Shown piece by piece: positions 56,003 to 64,000 of a stretch of DNA of 64,000 nucleotides. Position numbers and translations under genes: made by a program. Each line of letters starts with the position of its first letter. Position 1 is the first letter of the stretch. Location: the NCBI RefSeq assembly GCF_013426915.1, contig NZ_AP023181.1:682001-746000 (forward strand). The letters are read 5' to 3'. The notes beneath the pieces are model-generated. The model searched no databases and had not been told where the DNA came from. It saw nothing but the letters and a program-made list of their open reading frames with translations. The stretch is from Paraburkholderia sp. PGU19. Lineage in GTDB: Bacteria > Pseudomonadota > Gammaproteobacteria > Burkholderiales > Burkholderiaceae.

Positions 56003-56896
56003 ATGACCACAGTCCTTGTGAGTGGCGCTTCTGGCGACACCGGTCGTCCGACCGTCGAGCGTCTGCTTGAAAAGGGTTTTCATGTCCGCGCGCTAGTGCG
56101 CAAGGATGACCATCGCGCACAGCGGCTGCGCAATCTGGGCGCCGAGGTCGTCTTCGGCGACATGATGAGCCTGCGCGATATTCGCCTCGCCATGGCGGGC
56201 GTCCAGCGCGCCTATTTCTGCTTTCCGCTCGCCGAAGGACTGGTCGAAGCGGCAGTGATCTTCGCGCAGGCCGCGAAAGAGCAGGATCTGGAACTGATCG
56301 TGAACATGTCGCATAAGCAGTCGCGTCCCGCCGCGCGCAGCAAGGCGACGCAAAACCACTGGCTCTCCGAGCAGATATTCAACTGGTCCGGCGTGCCCTC
56401 GGTGCATCTGCGGGTCACGTTCTTTGCCGAGTGGCTGCCCTATATCGCGCCACAGATCCGCTATGGCCGCTATGTGATGCCCTACAACAAGGACAGCCGC
56501 TTCGCGCCCATCGCCGGCAGCGATATTGCGCGCATCATCGCGGGCATTATCGACAATGCAGCCCCGTATGTCGGAAAGGCACTGGCGCTTCACGGGCCCG
56601 TCGAATACAGCCATGAGGAACTCGCCGCCGAAGTGAGCCGCGTGCTCGGTAAAGATCTTCCCTACGAGCATGTCACCGTATCGACGTTTCTTGAACTGTT
56701 CGGCCTCCAGCATGCCGACGCGATGCGGCGCCATTTCGAAGCCGTCACCATCGATCAGCAGGAAGGACTACTGGCAGGCACCGACAGCACCGGTACGGAA
56801 ATCATCGGCCAGCCGCTGACGACGGTCGAGCAGTTCATCAACGCGAATCTGTCGAAGTTCGTCATCGAGTACCCGGTGCAAGCGCCAGCGCACTAA
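56003..56896 (+). CDS. NmrA-like NAD(P)-binding protein
   Basis: The ATG at 56003 follows TGGAGTAATTGCCT; an upstream TTG at 55997 is unlikely. The 297-residue protein has the Rossmann motif VLVSGASGDTGRPTVERLL, then VVFGDMMSLRDIRLAMAGVQ and LELIVNMSHKQSRP. Atypical short-chain dehydrogenases of this group (NmrA, quinone oxidoreductase 2 type) bind NADP and act as redox sensors or quinone/ketone reductases. The catalytic Tyr-Lys pair of classical SDRs is not evident. Confidence 0.9.
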   Translation: MTTVLVSGASGDTGRPTVERLLEKGFHVRALVRKDDHRAQRLRNLGAEVVFGDMMSLRDIRLAMAGVQRAYFCFPLAEGLVEAAVIFAQAAKEQDLELIVNMSHKQSRPAARSKATQNHWLSEQIFNWSGVPSVHLRVTFFAEWLPYIAPQIRYGRYVMPYNKDSRFAPIAGSDIARIIAGIIDNAAPYVGKALALHGPVEYSHEELAAEVSRVLGKDLPYEHVTVSTFLELFGLQHADAMRRHFEAVTIDQQEGLLAGTDSTGTEIIGQPLTTVEQFINANLSKFVIEYPVQAPAH

Positions 56897-57157
56897 TCAG
56901 GTGTGGGCCGTCCGGAAGCGTATTCAGACGCTCCGGACTCCGCCCGAACTGATTCATGCTGTTCCAGGATAGGTGATAGCTTCAAACGACGGCTACCGCA
57001 TCGCACCGCAATACGCGATATTGAGAGCCAAGGAAACGAATCGCCGATTGCAAGAAAGCGATTCACCGAGTTGGTCTGTGTGACGCATGCCATTCGCGTG
57101 GGTCACGACGGTACGGCTTCGAAATCATTCAACTCTAGTTACTAAGGAATATTAACT

Positions 57158-57259
57158 ATGTCAAAGAAAGTCCTGATTACGGGTGCCACGGGCGATACGG
57201 GTCGCGCAGCGGTTCGTGAGTTCGCCCACCTTCACGCCGACAGGCTCAACGGCAAATGA
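57158..57259 (+). pseudogene. 33-codon remnant of an NmrA-family gene with internal deletion
   Basis: ACTAAGGAATATTAACT precedes an ATG at 57158 that reads MSKKVLITGATGDTGRAAVR and ends FAHLHADRLNGK at a TGA (57257-57259). The first part is the Rossmann start of an NmrA-like protein and the last part resembles the C-terminal end of the same family (HADRLNGK), so about 250 internal codons appear to be deleted in frame. It is a relic copy beside the intact gene at 56003. It could be expressed as a short peptide, but there is no sign of function. Confidence 0.6.
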
Positions 57260-57336
57260 CATTCACGGGTTTCCGCTCGCTTCTTCGAAAACGGGAACCC
57301 ACTACTCTTTCCAATCGAATCCGAAAGGTCATCATC

Positions 57337-58083
57337 ATGCAACTCTCTAACTCTGTCGTGCTCGTCACTGGCGCAAATCGCGGCATTGGGCGCGTATTCG
57401 TCGCTGAACTGCTCAAGCGAGGCGCGTCGAAGATCTATGTCGCCGCGCGTGACACCACATCGCTCAAAGCGCTTCTCAAAGATGGCGATCGACGGCTCGT
57501 GCCGCTTCCCCTCGACGTCACCGACCCCGATCAGGTAGCCGCTGCCGCAGTCATTGCATCGGACGTGACGCTGCTGATCAACAACGCCGGCTACGCCGCG
57601 TTCGAAGGTGCCATCTCCGCACCCGGCATCGACGACGCCCGCCATGAGATGGAAGTCAATTATTTCGGCACGTTGGCGCTAACCCGCGCGTTCGCTCCCG
57701 TACTGGCGAGGAACGGTGGCGGCGCACTGCTCAACATGCTGTCGATGCTCTCGCTGATCAGCCTGCCCGTAGCAGCGACCTACTCGGCCTCCAAAGCGGC
57801 GAGCCTGTCGTTGACCCGCAGCGTGCGGGCTGAACTGGGCGCACAAGGTACGCAGGTGGTTGGCGTCCTCGCCGTTCAGACGGAAACGGAAATGGGCGCA
57901 AAGCTGCCCGAGCCGCGCATGACGCCGCAGGAAGTCGTCACGGATGCGCTCGACGCGATCCAGGCCGGCACCAATGACGAGATCGTCGCCGGCGATCAAT
58001 CTCGCGGCATTCACGCAGCCTTCACTGCCGATCCGAAGGGATTGCAGGCAAAGATGTCCACGCGGCTTCCGCAACGCGTGTAG
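57337..58083 (+). CDS. Short-chain dehydrogenase/reductase
   Basis: The ATG at 57337 follows GAAAGGTC; the frame upstream is part of the relic region. The 248-residue protein has the SDR cofactor motif TGANRGIG, NNAG, and the catalytic pair in YSASK, with a Ser in the preceding SMLSLISLPVAA stretch. It binds NAD(P) and reduces or oxidises a carbonyl/hydroxyl. The substrate is unknown. It is 44 bp before the carbonic anhydrase gene and may share its promoter. Confidence 0.92.
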   Translation: MQLSNSVVLVTGANRGIGRVFVAELLKRGASKIYVAARDTTSLKALLKDGDRRLVPLPLDVTDPDQVAAAAVIASDVTLLINNAGYAAFEGAISAPGIDDARHEMEVNYFGTLALTRAFAPVLARNGGGALLNMLSMLSLISLPVAATYSASKAASLSLTRSVRAELGAQGTQVVGVLAVQTETEMGAKLPEPRMTPQEVVTDALDAIQAGTNDEIVAGDQSRGIHAAFTADPKGLQAKMSTRLPQRV

Positions 58084-58126
58084 CCCCACCTAACCCGATT
58101 TCTCACGATAAACGATAGAGGTAGTC

Positions 58127-58693
58127 ATGGACTTTTTCGAAACGCTCTCTCACCGCAACGCCGAATTCGCGGAAACCGGCTTTAACGCCGATCTGAAGAT
58201 GCTGCCGTCGCAACGCACGATGATCATCGGTTGTGTCGATCCGCGCGTCGATCCAATGGACGTGCTCAAGCTCGCGCCGGGCGAAGCGGCCATCATCCGT
58301 AACGTCGGCGGACGTGTGAACCCGGCGCTGCTCGAAACCATGGCGATCCTCGGCACGGTGTCGCGCGCGGCAGGAGAAGCAGTCGGCGAGGGCTGGAAGC
58401 TGGTCTTGCTTCAGCACACCGATTGCGGAATCAATGGTTGCTACCATCACGCGCCGAAGTTGCTGTCGAAGTATATGGGTGTTGCAGACGACGAGCTGGA
58501 CGATCTCGCAATAACCGATCCGTACAAGGCGGTCGCGCTCGATGTGGCGTCGCTGAAAGCCAACCCGAATCTTCCTGGCGGATTCACGGTGACAGGTCTC
58601 GTCTATGACGTAGCGACTGGTCATGTCGAGACAGTCGTTCCTCCCGCGCCGCTGCGGGCCGGGCAGGATCAGCGCGAGGCTCGTCCAGAATAA
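58127..58693 (+). CDS. Beta-class carbonic anhydrase
   Basis: The 188-residue protein has GCVDPRVDP with zinc ligand C36, D38 and R40, and HTDCG with H97 and C100, the full beta-CA zinc set. The Asp-Arg pair that gates the zinc is intact. It interconverts CO2 and bicarbonate in the cytosol. The start at 58127 gives MDFFETLSHRNAEFAE with GATAGAGGTAGTC upstream. The last 20 residues are Arg- and Pro-rich and may be variable. Confidence 0.92.
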   Translation: MDFFETLSHRNAEFAETGFNADLKMLPSQRTMIIGCVDPRVDPMDVLKLAPGEAAIIRNVGGRVNPALLETMAILGTVSRAAGEAVGEGWKLVLLQHTDCGINGCYHHAPKLLSKYMGVADDELDDLAITDPYKAVALDVASLKANPNLPGGFTVTGLVYDVATGHVETVVPPAPLRAGQDQREARPE

Positions 58694-58716
58694 ACGGGCC
58701 GCCACCTCACATTAAT

Positions 58717-58974
58717 TCATTGAACATCGGACAACAACGAACCGTCGATAAACGTGCGCGCCCGCCGTTCGCCGTATGAGAAAGCATCATCCGGCGATAA
58801 AAATTCCAGTCGCTCGGGAAGACTCGCAATAGGTGTGGATAGCACGTGGAGTGAGATTATCGACCACGACACTGAGTACCGAAGCTCTCTACCGCTGAGC
58901 GAGACGACGTTGTTGGCCGTGACTTCAACATCTATGCTGTAGCCGCGATATGCTGCACAGGACTGGCTACTCAT
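58717..58974 (-). CDS. Small hypothetical protein
   Basis: The 85-residue frame starts at 58974 (MSSQSCAAYRGYSIDVEVTA) with GGAAGTCACC upstream. It resembles small conserved Burkholderia proteins that open with a YRGY motif, whose function is not known to me. It converges on the carbonic anhydrase gene with 23 bp between stops. Confidence 0.6.
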   Translation of the reverse strand: MSSQSCAAYRGYSIDVEVTANNVVSLSGRELRYSVSWSIISLHVLSTPIASLPERLEFLSPDDAFSYGERRARTFIDGSLLSDVQ

Positions 58975-59189
58975 GGTGACTTCCTCTTCAAGGCAATCAA
59001 AGGTCGATTAACACTCGCGCCTTTGCGACAACGCGGAACTGCATCGCGAAGTCAGGAGGAAAAATTGAATCATGATATGAATGAGGTGCGGGCAACCGGG
59101 AATGCTCGGGACAATATAAGGCCTTCCCCGCTACCTGGCTGGTCCGCTCCCGGCGAATGCTTGTGAACGCCACGTTTCCAACGCGGTCG

Positions 59190-59333
59190 CTATTTCTTGT
59201 TCGCGCCTTCTTCGTCTCGTGCGGTTGCCTTCGGCGCAGTCTTCCAGGTTGAAAGATTCGCCGCAGGAGACGGCTTTTTCGGTTGTTTAGGCTTCTTTGC
59301 CTCGCGATTACCGCGCAGTTGACCCTTTGCCAT
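59190..59333 (-). CDS. Small Lys-rich conserved protein
   Basis: The ATG at 59333, or the one just before it at 59336, follows GGGAGCGTA. The product of 47 or 48 residues begins MAKGQLRGNREAKKPKQPKK, is strongly basic and seems disordered. The MAKGQxRGNREAKKPK opening is widespread in Burkholderiales, where its function is unknown; nucleic-acid binding is a guess from charge. Confidence 0.7.
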   Translation of the reverse strand: MAKGQLRGNREAKKPKQPKKPSPAANLSTWKTAPKATARDEEGANKK

Positions 59334-59336
59334 CAT

Positions 59337-59731
59337 TACGCTCCCATTTCGCCAGGCCGCGGGTGCGGCGACGTTATCCCCCCATTCTGTGCGCATTTAT
59401 AGCGGCTGTCGCGATCTATTTTCCTGTGGGTGTGAATATCCGATGAGGCGTCGCGGTTCCTATCCGTCCGTCACCGGAAGGCGTGCTGTTCGGCAAAGAC
59501 CGCTCTAAAAAGTCAAAACTCCTCAGTTTTCACCCTGCTTGCTGTGTGATATCGCGGCACGAATAGCATCGGTAAATCCCGCGCTTTGCACAGGAATCGG
59601 TATAGATTGCGTGAATATTACTGACGCCCGCGAATCTGCAGATCGACGAAACACGCTGCACAATCACCAACAGTTCGCGCTCATCGAACAATAGGATTAC
59701 ACTCGAACCATAGTGAACGAAGGAGGCTCTC
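59337..59731. other. Intergenic region, no supported gene
   Basis: These 395 bp are relatively AT-rich. A minus-strand frame of 71 codons (59530-59745) carries several cysteines but overlaps the next gene's ribosome-binding site and lacks a recognisable domain, so it is not called. GAAGGAGGCTCTC just before 59732 serves the next gene. Confidence 0.4.
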
Positions 59732-60049
59732 ATGTTCGAAGCCACGCCTCAAAATACGTTCCGCGGCCTGCCACTGACCGCCGAACAGGACGCGGAAGTG
59801 CGACATTACATAAAAAGGAGAAAACAGCGCAGCGCGCCCTGGAACACGCCCGAGCTGGACGCGATGCTCAACGACATGCTGGCGCCTCCCGTCGACGAAG
59901 ACGGCGTATCCGGCGCAACTTTGACTGAAGCCAGGTCTGTCACAGAACGGGCGATCGCTTCGCTCGACGAGTCAATGGAACCTGTCGAGGCGAGCGAGGA
60001 ACGCAACGCTGCCATCGAGGCGGAGGGAATGAAGCGCCCAATGCAGTAA
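59732..60049 (+). CDS. Small hypothetical protein
   Basis: The ATG at 59732 has an excellent GAAGGAGG nine bases upstream. The 105-residue acidic protein begins MFEATPQNTFRGLPLTAEQD with a basic patch (HYIKRRKQRS) and contains PWNTPELDAMLNDMLAPP, a pattern found in small Burkholderia proteins of unknown function. It seems cytosolic and mostly disordered at its ends. It starts a run of small genes, all on the plus strand. Confidence 0.7.
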   Translation: MFEATPQNTFRGLPLTAEQDAEVRHYIKRRKQRSAPWNTPELDAMLNDMLAPPVDEDGVSGATLTEARSVTERAIASLDESMEPVEASEERNAAIEAEGMKRPMQ

Positions 60050-60102
60050 ACCGTTTATGTCACAGCATCAAAATCATTCTGCAACTACTTTCTGGAATCA
60101 AT

Positions 60103-60288
60103 ATGCAAAAGCAAACCAAGGTGTATCCGGCTCCTCTTTCAAAGCAAAGCGACTACGCCAGCCAGCAGGCGGCGCGTGTCTCCGCGCAACAGAAGGCGGA
60201 AAACGAACGCGCGCAGAAGCGTCTTGAGATGGATGCCCGCCTCGATGTCAACGCGAGCAAGTGGCGGTATGTATGTAAGGGTGAATAA
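60103..60288 (+). CDS. Small hypothetical protein, charged helix
   Basis: The 61-residue protein (MQKQTKVYPAPLSKQSDYAS) is dominated by a charged helix rich in Gln, Ala and Lys. The stop directly abuts the DUF1488 ATG at 60289, so both are translationally coupled. I do not recognise the family. Confidence 0.6.
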   Translation: MQKQTKVYPAPLSKQSDYASQQAARVSAQQKAENERAQKRLEMDARLDVNASKWRYVCKGE

Positions 60289-60555
60289 ATGGCAAAAGCC
60301 AGCGCGGTAATCAACTTTCCCAATCCGGCCCGGATCCACGACGCGTCGCGACATTGTGTGTGCTTCTGGGGTTATGACAATGCCCGTGAGATTGTCTTCC
60401 AGGTCGACGATGTGGTGCTCGTCAAACTGAACCCCAACAAGGATTCTGACGAATCCTCGTTGCTCGCCGCATTCGACCGCAACCGCGAAAAAATCCTGGA
60501 GATCGCGAGGACGGTGTACACCGGCGGCCCTCAGAACAAGTACACGATCTCCTGA
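60289..60555 (+). CDS. DUF1488 family protein
   Basis: The 88-residue protein has the DUF1488 pattern: INFPNPARIHDASRHCVCFW, then YDNAREIVFQVDDVVL. The family is common in Burkholderiales and Rhizobiales, has no known function and probably forms a small beta-rich domain. It ends in a short run of AT-poor DNA 44 bp before the next, convergent gene. Confidence 0.8.
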   Translation: MAKASAVINFPNPARIHDASRHCVCFWGYDNAREIVFQVDDVVLVKLNPNKDSDESSLLAAFDRNREKILEIARTVYTGGPQNKYTIS

Positions 60556-60598
60556 TCAAGGGGATTCGCCGAGTGCATGTCGAGCAATGCGACGCTCC

Positions 60599-60850
60599 CT
60601 AGTGTCGACGCCCGAGGTGCTTGCTGACGGAAAACTCGCTGGCAACCTCTCTGTGAACCTCGCTGACTGCGATTACACCATTGCGTGCGTTTCGCGGTTC
60701 CCAGTCGATTCCAATCGCCTCATCGGGCATTGCGCCCCTCGGCACGAGAAACATCTGCAAGCCCTGCGTATAGCAGTCGTGATCCGGCAGGCGACGGTTG
60801 ATCTCGTCCACGAACTCTTCCGGCGTGATGATGGGCTTTTCCATGTCCAT
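60599..60850 (-). CDS. Small hypothetical protein
   Basis: The ATG at 60850 follows AGGGAGCACGAC, so the longer frame upstream to 61012 is rejected. The 83-residue product begins MDMEKPIITPEEFVDEINRR and contains a Cys at YTQGLQMFLVP's start; it looks like a small soluble protein with an alpha-beta fold. I do not recognise it. Confidence 0.65.
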   Translation of the reverse strand: MDMEKPIITPEEFVDEINRRLPDHDCYTQGLQMFLVPRGAMPDEAIGIDWEPRNARNGVIAVSEVHREVASEFSVSKHLGRRH

Positions 60851-61207
60851 GTCGTGCTCCCTTGCTGTATGCCCACAGTCCATTGACCTACATACGAATC
60901 CAACGGCGACAAGCGATATCTGCGGGTGGACGCATTTGCGCGTCGGATGCGTCGTGTTCAGGATAACAGTGCATCGACTGTTCGCGGTAACAAGCTGTAT
61001 CCGACACGTCACCTCGATCTACTGCTTCGTCCGCCCGACAACCGATACCAGAACGTGCCTTTTCTGACTCGGTGTGATCTGAGGCAAACGCCATGTCCTG
61101 TTGCGATCCGGCTTCATGCTCGCGTGCAAACTGAGACGCACTGTCAAGTCATGACGTAATTCGCCCCTATCATTGCAGCGATCGCAAGACTGGACACGGG
61201 AACGGGT
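60851..61207. other. Intergenic region, no supported gene
   Basis: These 357 bp lie between divergent small genes. I see no domain, repeat or RNA element; the short frames on both strands look like shadows. Confidence 0.4.
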
Positions 61208-61504
61208 ATGAACGCAGACACCATAGACTACGAAGCATTAACGCTGGTGATGGAAAAGCGGATCGCCATCCACGTGAAAGCTGCCAGAAAAAAACGGTCA
61301 CGGCATGAAGAAAGCGAACGGGTGTTTTTCGCAGCGGCCGCGAACGAGGCCCTGTTTGTGTGGATGCTCCTGGCAAGCCGGATGAACTCGGATCTCTATC
61401 AAGCAGATAAAGCGCGATTGACGCGAATGGTCGAGGATATTGCGGTTGGGTGTGGGCAAGCCCTTGATGCGCGAGTTCATGCTCGAGGCTTAGTGGTCGT
61501 ATAA
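61208..61504 (+). CDS. Small hypothetical protein, helical
   Basis: The ATG at 61208 follows GGGAACGGGT. The 98-residue protein (MNADTIDYEALTLVMEKRIA) has a basic stretch AARKKRSRHEESERV and a helical region (VFFAAAANEALFVWMLLASR). It seems soluble. I do not recognise the family. The large inverted repeat starts 67 bp downstream. Confidence 0.6.
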   Translation: MNADTIDYEALTLVMEKRIAIHVKAARKKRSRHEESERVFFAAAANEALFVWMLLASRMNSDLYQADKARLTRMVEDIAVGCGQALDARVHARGLVVV

Positions 61505-61570
61505 GGTCGCGGATCGTGCTATCCGTGCTTGCGTGTTTGTGCCTTTGCGGCGCGGGCGGTTTGGTTTGCT

Positions 61571-62247
61571 CGTGTTTGCGCTGGCATCCGCGATTTGTTA
61601 GCGTGCTTCAAGCGTCGCCCCTGTGCGGGGCGGCACCTACTTTTCTTTGCCGCCGCAAAGAAAAGTAGGCAAAAGAAAGCGGCTCACACCGCCAGTTCTT
61701 GTGATTGCCTGAGGGCCCCCAACCGGTCTTACGCTTCACACGCCAACCTCTCTATTGGCGCGCGTTGCCAACGCTTCGAATAAACGCCTCACCCACTTCA
61801 GAGACCCGCGCCACGGCAAGCGGCAGCGAACGGTATGTGCCGCCCAGATGGCAAACTGTGTGTAGGCCGTAATGCCTCGCACGCCTCACTTCGAACCGAT
61901 AGCGCACGCGTCCCACCCTGTAAGAGCGCTACCCTATACGACGCGACCACCTACACACAGTTTGCCACCTGGGCGGCCGTGGAATGTCTGGCACGGCATG
62001 ATGCAGCGCGGGTGCGTGAAGCGGGTGAGGCGCACCGCAAGAGCGTTGGCAACGAACATGGGTCACGTGATTGCCGTGTGAAGCGTAAGACCGGTTGGGG
62101 GCCCTCAGGCAAGAAGAAATGTTGGCGGTGTGAGCCGCTTTCTTTTGCCTACTTTTCTTTGCGGCGGCAAAGAAAAGTAGGTGCTGCCCCGCACAGGGGC
62201 GACGCTTGAACGGCAAACACCATCACGCGGATGCCAGCGCAAACACG
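61571..62247. repeat. 677-bp nested inverted-repeat element
   Basis: The outermost arms, GTTTGCGCTGGCATCCGCG (61574-61592) and CGCGGATGCCAGCGCAAAC (62226-62244), are perfect. Inside, the segment from about 61609 to 61745 recurs inverted at about 62075-62210 with high identity. It includes CTACTTTTCTTTGC with its own complement, so each arm is also a hairpin. Another inverted pair (GGCAAACTGTGTGTAGG near 61850 and CCTACACACAGTTTGCC near 61950) sits in the middle. The whole is a quasi-palindrome able to form a large cruciform. Short frames in it overlap on both strands and are not genes. Similar CTACTTTTCTTTG repeats are scattered in Burkholderia genomes as I recall; copy number here cannot be checked. 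Confidence 0.88.
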
Positions 62248-62249
62248 GG

Positions 62250-63611
62250 CTACGCCAAGTCCCGCCTAAACCCCGCCGCCACATGCCGCGAAGGCAAATA
62301 ATCCCCCTCCCCGAACAACCTGTTCCGCAACGTCCCATCGCCATACGCAGTCTTATAAAGACCCCGACTCTGCAGTTCAGGCACGACGAAATCAATAAAA
62401 TCCTCATAACTCTCCGGCACGACAGTCCGGCTCAGATTGAACCCATCAATCCCCGTCTCCTCGATCCACGCTTCCAGCTCATCCGCAACCTGGGCAGCAC
62501 TGCCCACAATCGCCGGATACCGCCCGCCAAGCTCAAACATCTCGAGCAACTTGCGCCGCGTCCACCCATGCTGCTTCGCCGTCCGCGTAGCCGACTCAAT
62601 GGCATTGCCAGGCGCGTAATCAACCGGCGCATCGAGATCGTACTGCGCGTAATCGATGCCCGTACTGGCAGCAAAATGCGCAAGCCCCGCTTCGCGGCTC
62701 GCATACCGCAAATAATCCGCGTACTTCTCCAGCGCCTCGCGCTCGGTAGCGCCCGCCACAACAGCCGCCCCCGCAAACACCTTGACGTCATCCGGCCGAC
62801 GCCCGGCCAGCACCAGCTGCTCCCGCAATGCCCTCACCATTTCGCGCGCCGCATTCCGGTTCGGCGGCGAAATGAACACGCATTCGGCATGACGCGCGGC
62901 AAAGCGCTGGCCACGCCCGGAACTACCTGCCTGGAAGAGCACAGGCGTACGCTGCGGCGACGGCTCCGCAAGGTGATAGCCTTCAACGTTGTAGTACCGC
63001 CCCGCATGCCGAACCTCCTGTACCTTCGCGGGATCGGCATACACCCGCGCGCCCTTGTCGCGCCGCACGGCATTCGCTTCCCAACTGCCTTCCCACAGCT
63101 TGTAGAGCACTTCGAGATACTCGTCCGCGCGCTCATAACGTTCGTCGTGTGGAAGCTGCTCGCTCAAGCCCATCGCGCGCGCCGCACTGTCGAGATACCC
63201 CGTGACGATATTCCAGCCGACCCGCCCTTGCGTCAGATGATCGAGCGTCGAGAAACGGCGTGCGAGCAGATACGGCTGTTCATAAGTGAGATTGACGGTC
63301 ACGCCAAAGCCCAGATGTTGCGTCACGGCAGCCATCGCCGAAACAAGCAGCAAGGGATCGTTGACGGGCAACTGGATCGACTCGCGCAACGTCACGTCGA
63401 CGTTGCGCTGATAAACGTCGTACACACCGACGATATCCGCAAGAAAGAGACCATCGAACAATCCGCGCTCCAGCGTGCGAGCAAGGTCGGTCCAGTACGG
63501 CAACAGGCGGTAGTCGGTCGACCGGTCGCGCGGATGCGTCCACAATCCATGATTGATATGGCCCACGCAATTCATGTTGAACGCGTTGAGCAGAATCTGT
63601 TTCCTCGCCAT
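62250..63611 (-). CDS. FMN-dependent monooxygenase of the NtaA/SnaA/DmoA family
   Basis: The 453-residue luciferase-fold enzyme begins MARKQILLNAFNMNCVGHIN and has GLFDGLFLADIVGVYD, GRVGWNIVTGYLDSAARAMG, HDERYERADEYLEVLYKLWE and VLFQAGSSGRGQRFAARHAE. The family oxidises nitrilotriacetate, dimethyl sulfide and related compounds with reduced FMN supplied by a partner. Its start overlaps the stop of the 58-residue ORF upstream (TAATG). It ends directly at the large inverted repeat. Substrate unknown; a sulfur compound is plausible given the genome's other sulfur genes. Confidence 0.92.
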   Translation of the reverse strand: MARKQILLNAFNMNCVGHINHGLWTHPRDRSTDYRLLPYWTDLARTLERGLFDGLFLADIVGVYDVYQRNVDVTLRESIQLPVNDPLLLVSAMAAVTQHLGFGVTVNLTYEQPYLLARRFSTLDHLTQGRVGWNIVTGYLDSAARAMGLSEQLPHDERYERADEYLEVLYKLWEGSWEANAVRRDKGARVYADPAKVQEVRHAGRYYNVEGYHLAEPSPQRTPVLFQAGSSGRGQRFAARHAECVFISPPNRNAAREMVRALREQLVLAGRRPDDVKVFAGAAVVAGATEREALEKYADYLRYASREAGLAHFAASTGIDYAQYDLDAPVDYAPGNAIESATRTAKQHGWTRRKLLEMFELGGRYPAIVGSAAQVADELEAWIEETGIDGFNLSRTVVPESYEDFIDFVVPELQSRGLYKTAYGDGTLRNRLFGEGDYLPSRHVAAGFRRDLA

Positions 63612-63787
63612 TACAAGGCTCCATGCCGGGGCGGCAGCTTGTCGTTGAGATAGTAGTTGCCTACCGAGTGATACTGACAGCCGCTAGCTGCGAGCGCGTC
63701 GGATTCGTCAGCAATGCGCTTCACGCGCGCGGGGTCCGTGCGCCGCGTCAATTGCGCTGCGGCCAAAGAGGATTCGACTGTAGACAT
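63611..63787 (-). CDS. 58-residue ORF coupled to the monooxygenase
   Basis: An ATG at 63787 starts MSTVESSLAAAQLTRRTDPA and the frame ends in a TAA at 63611-63613 that overlaps the monooxygenase ATG. The last part reads YHSVGNYYLNDKLPPR. Length, codon use and the overlap support a real small gene or leader peptide rather than noise; GAGCCACC lies before the start. I do not recognise a domain. Confidence 0.5.
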   Translation of the reverse strand: MSTVESSLAAAQLTRRTDPARVKRIADESDALAASGCQYHSVGNYYLNDKLPPRHGAL

Positions 63788-64000
63788 GGTGGCTCATACG
63801 AACGAATAAAGCCCTACGCTCGCGACACAACCGTCGCGCCTCGCTGCGGACAGGGTCAATCCTGTATTGGATCAGCCCAGACGAGCCTGGCCTACTATCG
63901 AATTTGACATTGCTTATGACAGGTTCCGGTTTTCGAATGCGGACGAGGGCATCGAATTCAGGAATAGAACGACGGCGTGGGCAGTTCATCGTTCACAGCC

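Noticed and set aside
59530..59745. A Cys-containing 71-codon minus-strand frame
   Set aside because: It covers the ribosome-binding site and start of the plus-strand gene at 59732 and has no known family pattern.
61571..62247. Short frames inside the nested inverted repeat
   Set aside because: Mirror-image frames arise from the repeat symmetry and carry no conserved protein pattern.
1..64000. CRISPR arrays, tRNA, rRNA and complete insertion sequences
   Set aside because: I looked for evenly spaced direct repeats, cloverleaf arms, rRNA cores and transposase motifs such as DDE signatures and saw none that I could support.

Overview
The window reads as a chromosome segment of a Burkholderiaceae bacterium, most likely Paraburkholderia or Caballeronia. 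The evidence is a high-GC sequence with strong GC3 bias, many LysR/GntR/AraC regulators, several sulfonate-type ABC systems, DUF1003, DUF1488 and Lys-rich small proteins typical of that family, and a Burkholderia-type porin remnant. I saw no rRNA, tRNA or CRISPR array. This assignment is from recall, not from a search.

Region 1 (1-6 kb) is an accessory patch with conflict-system style proteins: a WD40 protein cut by the window edge, two proteins with a deoxyribosyltransferase/TIR-like (DRHyd-type) domain, one of them fused to a TPR-S domain as in animal ASK kinases, a small two-repeat protein, and a SLOG-like Rossmann protein. Region 2 (6-21 kb) is an organosulfur cluster. It holds a GntR regulator, an AprA-like flavoprotein with an AprB-like ferredoxin, a sulfonate-type ABC importer, a HEAT-repeat protein, a DUF971 protein, an SsuD-like flavin monooxygenase, a class II aldolase, a thiol-dioxygenase cupin, a four-domain rhodanese, a LysR regulator, a further binding protein and a DszC/SfnB-like flavoenzyme. 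Region 3 (21-33 kb) has a hydrolase, DUF1003, an orphan sensor kinase, a second sulfonate-type ABC operon with two binding proteins, a divergent fifth binding protein, a fused dihydroxyacetone kinase and a LysR/aldo-keto reductase pair.

Region 4 (33.5-41.7 kb) is the most unusual part. A SLATT two-TM protein and a muramidase diverge from a calcineurin-like phosphoesterase and a CHAT caspase-like protease, followed by a lipoprotein, a small hypothetical protein and an M15 peptidase. Together these look like a membrane-plus-cell-wall effector locus under protease control, which is an inference. Region 5 (41.7-58.7 kb) is ordinary accessory metabolism: an orphan cydB with an internal duplication, a hybrid sensor kinase, a His-tailed DMT exporter, an AraC-AhpD-flavoprotein group, a dctA/lyase operon with a GntR regulator and two near-perfect palindromic operators, several gene remnants, an NmrA protein, an SDR and a beta-carbonic anhydrase. 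Region 6 (58.7-64 kb) holds small hypothetical proteins, a 677-bp nested inverted repeat, and an NtaA/DmoA-type monooxygenase coupled to a 58-residue ORF.

A cross-cutting observation: at least five genes (3.4, 9, 16, 36 and 37.5 kb) are broken by single-base losses, each at a homopolymer. This pattern points to uncorrected assembly error more than to gene decay, and several genes below are described as they would read after adding one base.
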